This document shows, in pieces, positions 59,587 through 64,000 of a DNA stretch of 64,000 nucleotides. The number at the start of each line of letters is the position of its first letter. Position 1 is the first letter of the stretch. The notes under the pieces are model-generated. The model saw only the letters and a program-made list of their open reading frames with translations, had not been told where the DNA came from and did no database searches. Source of the stretch: Fulvimarina manganoxydans. GTDB taxonomy: Bacteria > Pseudomonadota > Alphaproteobacteria > Rhizobiales > Rhizobiaceae. The translations under genes were made by a program, and so were the position numbers. The DNA lies in NCBI RefSeq assembly GCF_900176465.1, contig NZ_FWXR01000012.1, forward strand, positions 1 to 64,000, in the 5' to 3' direction.

Positions 59587-59838
59587 TCAGTTGGTGAGCG
59601 GATCGAGTGGATCGACCTCGCCATTGGCGGTCGCAATAGGGGAAAAGAGAACCGGGATGCCTCGGATGTGGGCTTCCTGTAAAATTCGACGTTCCACCAG
59701 CGCCAGGAGGACGGCGTCAGACCTTCCCAACGCCTTCGAAGCCCGGGCTGTCGCTTCGCAGAAAATAAGGACGCCCGACTGTCGGGAGTCTTCCAAGGCC
59801 GTGTCGATCGCGACGTCCAATGAAATAGCCATTTCCAT
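59587..59838 (-). CDS. small hypothetical protein with a strong ribosome site
   Basis: An 83-aa soluble protein (MEMAISLDVAIDTALEDSRQ at the start) of mixed helix/strand composition. CCAGGAGGGA lies three bases before the ATG at 59838, one of the best Shine-Dalgarno sequences in the window, so translation is very likely. It is convergent with the SDR gene. No domain is recognised. Confidence 0.65.
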   Translation of the reverse strand: MEMAISLDVAIDTALEDSRQSGVLIFCEATARASKALGRSDAVLLALVERRILQEAHIRGIPVLFSPIATANGEVDPLDPLTN

Positions 59839-60373
59839 GATCCCTCCTGGCGAAAGCCAGAGAGTCGTGCGTTTTCATCGCCCCATCTTCCACTTATGTA
59901 TAATTCTGGTTGAGAAATATTGTTCGCCGACTTGGTCGATCCACGCTTCACGGTTGAACGCGCTCAAGCGTCTTCTGTGCGGAGGGGTCACCACCACTGT
60001 GGGATGTCTTCAACTCTGGTGCACCGCCCGCATGTTCGAATACCAGCGGGGCGTTCGATCAGGCCTTGTACCACCGGACGAATGTATTGACCCCTCGGGG
60101 TCAATACACGTCTGGCGAAGGGCTCACACGCCGCTCGGATCGCTGCTGGCGTCCCAAAAAGGACGCTTCGATGTCCGCACAAAGTATAAACCGATCGAAT
60201 TTTTACGCAAAAGTGGTAGGCGCCATCATAAGTTAATGAGAATGCGCACCAGTCCCTTATAGATCAATCAAACGGCTTAGACGCAGACCATTTCGCTACT
60301 CATGATCGATCGAGATCGGAGCGTGGTATAAGAACGATAAGTCAAGTCTAGAGTTGAGCGGACAGGACGACGT
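59839..60373. other. gene-free regulatory stretch upstream of the Crp/Fnr gene
   Basis: About 535 bases without a convincing gene. It contains the 26-bp palindrome at 60083-60108. The 150 bases before the Crp/Fnr gene are relatively AT-rich and probably hold its promoter; no single promoter could be chosen. Confidence 0.4.
60083..60108. promoter_or_regulatory. 26-bp palindrome, candidate operator
   Basis: TGTATTGACCCC and GGGGTCAATACA are perfect 12-base inverted arms around TC. No T-tract follows, so it is not an ordinary terminator. It lies 265 bases upstream of the Crp/Fnr gene. The half-site TTGAC is FNR-like, but the 8-base gap between TTGAC and GTCAA does not fit the 4-base FNR spacer. 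Confidence 0.5.
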
Positions 60374-61123
60374 TTGACCTTCTCATTAAACAAACCCGTG
60401 TGGGCTCGTCCTTTCATCAAGAAGCTGCGTCATGGGGCGCCCCTTACCGAAGGCGACGTGCAGATCCTGATCGAACTTGCCCGGCGCACACAGCGTCTTG
60501 AGGCTGGGAAAGACATTGTAACCGAGAGCGGTCAACCGCGTTCAATTATTTTGATTCTGGATGGCTGGGCCTGCCGCTACAAAATTCTCCCGGATGGAAG
60601 ACGGATGAATACCTCTGTATTTCTAGCCGGTGATCTCTGCGAGCCGTTCGGTGTGCTTCCGCGCTTCCTGGATCATGGGCTTGCCAGCCTGACGCCGATC
60701 GTTTTTGCACGTATACTGTTGAGTGAAATCAAAGCGCTGGTTCGGGAGAATCCCCGTATCGAGGAGGCCCTCTGGTGGGATCTGCTCGCAACGAATGCGA
60801 TCGAGCGCGAGCACATGGTCAGTCTCGGGCGCCGGCTGGCGGTGGAGCGCCTCGGACACGTCTTCTGCGAGTTCCATCTCCGGCTCCAAATGGTGGGCCG
60901 GACCGATGGGTCGAGTTATGACATGCCGCTGACGCAAAGCACTTTGAGTGATCTGTTCGGGCTTTCCCTTGTTCAAGCCAATCGTTCAGTGCAAGAATTG
61001 CGGCAACGTGGGCTGATATCCCTACGCAAACGTCGACTGACGATCCACGATCTCGAAGGCTTGCGAGAGCTTTCATCCTTTGACGGAACGTATCTTCAGA
61101 CTGCTGTTCCCAACTCAACCTGA
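60374..61123 (+). CDS. Crp/Fnr family transcriptional regulator
   Basis: A 249-aa protein with an N-terminal cyclic-nucleotide-binding fold (about 25-145) and a C-terminal helix-turn-helix (about 190-225, LTQSTLSDLFGLSLVQANRS). There are no N-terminal cysteines for an Fe-S cluster, so it is not a true FNR. It begins with TTG 60374, preceded by GGACGACG. It is followed 43 bases later by an HWE/HisKA_2 kinase, a pairing common in rhizobial stress and light signalling. Confidence 0.88.
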   Translation: MTFSLNKPVWARPFIKKLRHGAPLTEGDVQILIELARRTQRLEAGKDIVTESGQPRSIILILDGWACRYKILPDGRRMNTSVFLAGDLCEPFGVLPRFLDHGLASLTPIVFARILLSEIKALVRENPRIEEALWWDLLATNAIEREHMVSLGRRLAVERLGHVFCEFHLRLQMVGRTDGSSYDMPLTQSTLSDLFGLSLVQANRSVQELRQRGLISLRKRRLTIHDLEGLRELSSFDGTYLQTAVPNST

Positions 61124-61166
61124 TTTGTCGGCAGCTCCGGTTTGACGACGCGAGTGACAAGACCCC

Positions 61167-61838
61167 ATGAGCGATCCTACGGCACGTTTAGATAAGCTCG
61201 AGGCCGACAATCGAAGGCTGCGGCGTCTTCTCGATCAGAGCAACGCTCCTGGCGAGCTCCGGCATCGGCTTCGCAACACCGTGGCAATGCTGCGGATGAT
61301 CATTCGACGGTCCGCGGACACCGAGCGCGATATCGAGAGCTATGCCGGGCATATAGAGGATCGTCTCGACGCGCTTGCCCGCGCGCAGGCTCAAGCCGAC
61401 GAAACCGGTTGTGTCGACTTGCATAAGATGATTGCCGACGAACTAACTTTCTATAAGGCCGACGAAAGCGAGCGGATCGTTCTGACAGGACCAAAACTTG
61501 CTTTGAGTGCCAAGGCCGGACAGGTTTTTGGCTTGGCGATTCATGAACTTGCCGTCAACGCCGTAGAGCATGGCGAATTGGGCAGTTCGAGAGGACGGCT
61601 CGATGTGGAGTGGCACGTCGTGGACGCGGATCCGCAGGCGATCCTGACCCTCGCATGGCAAGAGGAAGAACGACGCGACGTCGCACAGCCGACACACAAT
61701 GGTTTCGGCATGGAAGTCCTGACGAAGATGCTGGTCTATGAGCTTGATGCTCAGACGAGCCTCGATTTCGCTGGAGATGCGTTCCGTTGCACGATCAGAC
61801 TGCCGCTGACGCAGAAGGTGGGAACTGTCGTGCTCTGA
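61167..61838 (+). CDS. HWE/HisKA_2-type sensor histidine kinase, short soluble form
   Basis: A 223-aa protein with an N-terminal coiled coil, a dimerisation/phosphoacceptor helix (LRHRLRNTVAMLRMIIRRS; His about 33) and an HATPase region. That region has HELAVNAVEHGEL (N box, about 126-138) and GFGMEVLTKML. It lacks any sensor domain. Proteins of this kind often belong to rhizobial general-stress or two-component networks; no response regulator is adjacent. Confidence 0.85.
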   Translation: MSDPTARLDKLEADNRRLRRLLDQSNAPGELRHRLRNTVAMLRMIIRRSADTERDIESYAGHIEDRLDALARAQAQADETGCVDLHKMIADELTFYKADESERIVLTGPKLALSAKAGQVFGLAIHELAVNAVEHGELGSSRGRLDVEWHVVDADPQAILTLAWQEEERRDVAQPTHNGFGMEVLTKMLVYELDAQTSLDFAGDAFRCTIRLPLTQKVGTVVL

Positions 61839-62169
61839 TCGCGGCCCAAAGCTATTTCAGAAGAAATGATCGGCTTTCATCGGTTTGCCGTTTTGGCGAT
61901 CCATCCATCAGAACCATCTCGATTGCGCCCCTGTTTCTTTGAATTATTGGAAATCAGTACCAGGCTGTTTGTCAGCCAAGTCATGAGGCACGGCCGAGGC
62001 GAGAGTGGCCTCGGTGTCTTTCCGGCGCCACCGGTTTCGACTGATCCCGGCGAAGACGCGCTCGACGACCCAGCGGCGAAGATCACCGCGATACGCGAAA
62101 CCAAGCCTTGGTGGCCCATCTTGAAAGCGCAGCGATGCCTCGTATCCTCTTCGGTATGAGGATTCACTC
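61839..62169. other. gap carrying an IS5-type remnant
   Basis: This gap of about 330 bases holds the transposase remnant described separately. The start of the next gene lies at its right edge. No other feature was recognised. Confidence 0.4.
61962..62160 (-). mobile_element. remnant of an IS5-family transposase C terminus
   Basis: A minus-strand frame (62160 to about 61962) reads GFAYRGDLRRWVVERVFAGI then SRNRWRRKDTEATLASA, which fits the IS5/IS427-type transposase end (RWVVER-FAW--RNRRL-KD-E). The following residues and the N-terminal part are missing. There is no inverted-repeat pair, so it is an old fragment. Confidence 0.6.
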
Positions 62170-64000
62170 GTGAACACTTGGCCGCCCGGTGAAGGGGAAA
62201 TGGCCCGCCGCATCCGCAGCATGAATTGGGCGACCACCCCGCTCGGGCCCATCGAGCATTGGCCGCAAAGCCTGCGGACCGCGCTTGACATGGTGCTCGC
62301 AATGTCGCGACCGGCCAGCCTGTTCTGGGATCCCGGTCACATCCAGCTCTACAACGACGCCTATGTCGCGATTGCCCAAGATCGGCACCCGACGCTCCTC
62401 GGCGCACCCGTTGCCGAGGGTTGGCCCGACGCCTACGAAGTCGCGATTCGGCCGGTGATAGAGGCATCCCGTAAGGGGCGATCGACGCGACTTACCGACT
62501 ATGCTGTGACGTTGCAGACGGTGGACGGTGGTACGGAAGAGCGGGTATTTACCGTGGATTGGTCACCCGTCCGCGACGAGGCAGGAGCCGTGGCCGGCTC
62601 GCTAATGCTCGCGATGGAGGTTACGGAGCGCCGACGGGCCGAGCGGTCCCTGCGCGACAGCGAGGCGAGGCACCGGCTTTTGGTCGGAAGTTGGGCGCAG
62701 GCGGTGTGGGAAGCAGACCCCAACGGCGTTGTCATCGCGGACAGCCCAAGCTGGCGCCCCTATACCGGACAGGCCTTGGAGGGGTGGCTCGGCTACGGCT
62801 GGGTGAACGCAATTCACCCAGATGACCGCGCATATGCTGAGCAGCAATGGCGCGAGGCGGTTGCTGCAAGATCCTTGGTCAACGCTGAATTTCGCCTTCG
62901 CTCTCCCGATGGCGGCTGGCGGTGGACCAATGTTCGCGCCGCTCCCGTTCCCGATGCAGGCGGAATCATCGAGAAGTGGGTCGGCATGAATATCGACATC
63001 GACGCGCGCAAACGCGCGGAGATGGCGCTGCAGGAGGGCGAGGAGCGGCAGGCGTTCTTGCTCAAGTTGAGCGATGCCTTGCGGCTGATTGCGGACCCGA
63101 TCGAGATTCAAAAGACTGCCACCCGGCTGCTTGGCGAGCAGATCCAGGCGAGCCGCGTTTTCTACGTCCTGGTCGAGGAGGACGAGGACACGGCGACGAT
63201 CCTCGCGAACTACACGAGTGGCGTTTCGGCCAGGCTCGGTCGTTACTCGCTCTCGGCCTTCTCGTCCTTTGCGGCGGGCGAATGGCGATCCGGACGCACG
63301 GCGAGCACGGACGACGTCGACGCCGACCCGCGCTTTGGCGAGATCGAACGCGCGGCCTACGCTTCGGTGTCGACGCGGGCGGGCTTTGGTCTTCCACTGA
63401 TCAAGGGAGGGCGATTGGTGGCGCTGCTGGGCGTCAACCAGTCGACGCCGCGACACTGGACCGACGACGAGAAGGAACTGGCGCGTGAGGTCGCTGAGCG
63501 CACCTGGGCGGCGGTGGAGCGGACCCGCGCCGAGACGGCCCTGCGGAGGAGCGAGGAGCGGCTGCGCGCCCTGTTCGAGTCCATCGACGAGGGCTTCTCC
63601 GAGATGCAGGTCATCCTCGACGAGGAAGGCCATGTCGTCGATTGGCTTCATCTGGCCCTGAACGGCAACTTCAGCCGGGTCACCGGAATCCCCGACATCA
63701 CCGGGCGCCTCGCAAGCGAGGTTTTTCCGAACTTGGAGGGAGAGTGGTTCAGGCGGATGGACCTGGCCTATCGCACCGGCGAGCCGCAGCGTTTCGAAAC
63801 CGAGCTGGCGGAGCTAGGCCGCTGGTTCGACAACTACATCACCCGATTGGGCGGCGAAGACGACAAACGTGTGTTTGGGGTCTTCGGCGACATCACCGAA
63901 CGCAAGTTGGCGGAGCGGACGCTGCGCGAAAGCGAGGAGCAGCAGGCGTTCCTGCTGAAGCTGAGCGACGCCCTTCGAGGAGAAGTCGAGCCCCGGCAAA
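62170..64000 (+). CDS. multi-domain PAS/GAF sensor protein (partial, runs off the window)
   Basis: A frame open to the window end (610 codons so far) starting at GTG 62170 with GAGGA nine bases upstream; ATG 62200 is an alternative. Domains in order: an N-terminal PAS-like module (about 1-160, starting MNWATTPLGPIEHWPQSLRT, typical of rhizobial and methylobacterial sensors); a PAS_3 module (about 165-290, FRLRSPDGGWRWTNVRA); a GAF domain (about 300-465); and a further PAS module (about 470-585). The 15-residue start of the GAF module (EERQAFLLKLSDALR, residue 291) is repeated at residue 589 (EEQQAFLLKLSDALR), so a second GAF module probably follows. A histidine kinase or HWE kinase output is expected beyond the edge. 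Confidence 0.85.
   Translation, partial: MNTWPPGEGEMARRIRSMNWATTPLGPIEHWPQSLRTALDMVLAMSRPASLFWDPGHIQLYNDAYVAIAQDRHPTLLGAPVAEGWPDAYEVAIRPVIEASRKGRSTRLTDYAVTLQTVDGGTEERVFTVDWSPVRDEAGAVAGSLMLAMEVTERRRAERSLRDSEARHRLLVGSWAQAVWEADPNGVVIADSPSWRPYTGQALEGWLGYGWVNAIHPDDRAYAEQQWREAVAARSLVNAEFRLRSPDGGWRWTNVRAAPVPDAGGIIEKWVGMNIDIDARKRAEMALQEGEERQAFLLKLSDALRLIADPIEIQKTATRLLGEQIQASRVFYVLVEEDEDTATILANYTSGVSARLGRYSLSAFSSFAAGEWRSGRTASTDDVDADPRFGEIERAAYASVSTRAGFGLPLIKGGRLVALLGVNQSTPRHWTDDEKELAREVAERTWAAVERTRAETALRRSEERLRALFESIDEGFSEMQVILDEEGHVVDWLHLALNGNFSRVTGIPDITGRLASEVFPNLEGEWFRRMDLAYRTGEPQRFETELAELGRWFDNYITRLGGEDDKRVFGVFGDITERKLAERTLRESEEQQAFLLKLSDALRGEVEPRQ

Noticed and set aside
60083-60108. The 26-bp palindrome as an FNR box or a terminator.
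   Set aside because: FNR sites need TTGAT-N4-ATCAA, whereas the gap here is 8 bases. A terminator would need a T-tract, which is missing on both strands.
1-64000. CRISPR arrays, prophage structural genes or toxin-antitoxin pairs.
   Set aside because: No regularly spaced direct repeats, phage structural genes, or adjacent small toxin/antitoxin-like pairs were recognised anywhere in the window.

Overview
The window is about 64 kb of GC-rich DNA with dense, overlapping, operon-style coding. The gene families point to an alphaproteobacterium of the Hyphomicrobiales (rhizobial order): a CobT cobaltochelatase subunit, a TRAP carboxylate transporter, a rhizobial-type C-P lyase locus, an HWE-type histidine kinase and a XoxF-like quinoprotein with its own cytochrome oxidase. 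Genus or family cannot be fixed from this sequence. No rRNA gene, intact tRNA gene or CRISPR array was seen.

Layout. 1-2.1 kb: the 3' end of an IS110-family transposase, an unknown 293-aa protein and the 5' remnant of another IS110-type element. 2.1-10.9 kb: chromosomal housekeeping genes (SHOCT protein, secreted trypsin-like protease, rmuC, cobT, a GGDEF protein, a beta-hydroxyacid dehydrogenase and a small membrane protein). 10.9-22.3 kb: a catabolic island with a dehydrogenase, aldehyde dehydrogenase, TRAP transporter dctPQM, IclR regulator, thiolase, acyl-CoA ligase, SDR and a PCC/DUF296 protein; its substrate is unknown. 22.4-25.3 kb: GMC oxidoreductase, DoxX and VOC proteins. 25.5-32.4 kb: cyoABCD (bo3-type quinol oxidase) followed, with a one-base overlap, by a large GH63-like glycoside hydrolase.

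32.6-45.7 kb: a phosphonate locus. Two minus-strand operons, phnGHIJKL plus an acetyltransferase, and phnCDE-phnM-phnN-FAD oxidase-phnX, are read away from the divergent regulator phnF. Both operons start with recognisable Pho boxes, and a perfect 7-bp inverted repeat that could be the PhnF operator lies just downstream of the predicted phnG promoter. Together the genes would import phosphonates, cleave C-P bonds and salvage the ribose-phosphate product. A PhnX-linked branch for aminoethylphosphonate-like substrates lacks PhnW and instead has an FAD-dependent oxidase.

45.7-48.3 kb: a gene graveyard with a tRNA-Ser-like 3' end, a 3-hydroxyacyl-CoA-dehydrogenase-like C terminus, a frameshifted AtuA-family gene and a broken IS110 transposase. 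48.3-57.9 kb: a minus-strand respiratory cluster. A PQQ alcohol dehydrogenase with the Asp-x-Asp lanthanide signature, its periplasmic binding-protein partner, two c-type cytochromes, and a caa3-type oxidase whose subunit I lacks both the D-channel Glu and the K-channel Lys. A GlcG/HbpS-like protein lies beyond it. 58.4-64 kb: a Tat-exported SDR, a small unknown gene, a Crp/Fnr regulator, an HWE/HisKA_2 kinase, an IS5-type remnant and the first part of a multi-PAS/GAF sensor that runs off the window.

The most unusual items are the subunit I variant in the quinoprotein-linked oxidase, the Pho box/PhnF operator arrangement, and the phnX-FAD oxidase branch without phnW.
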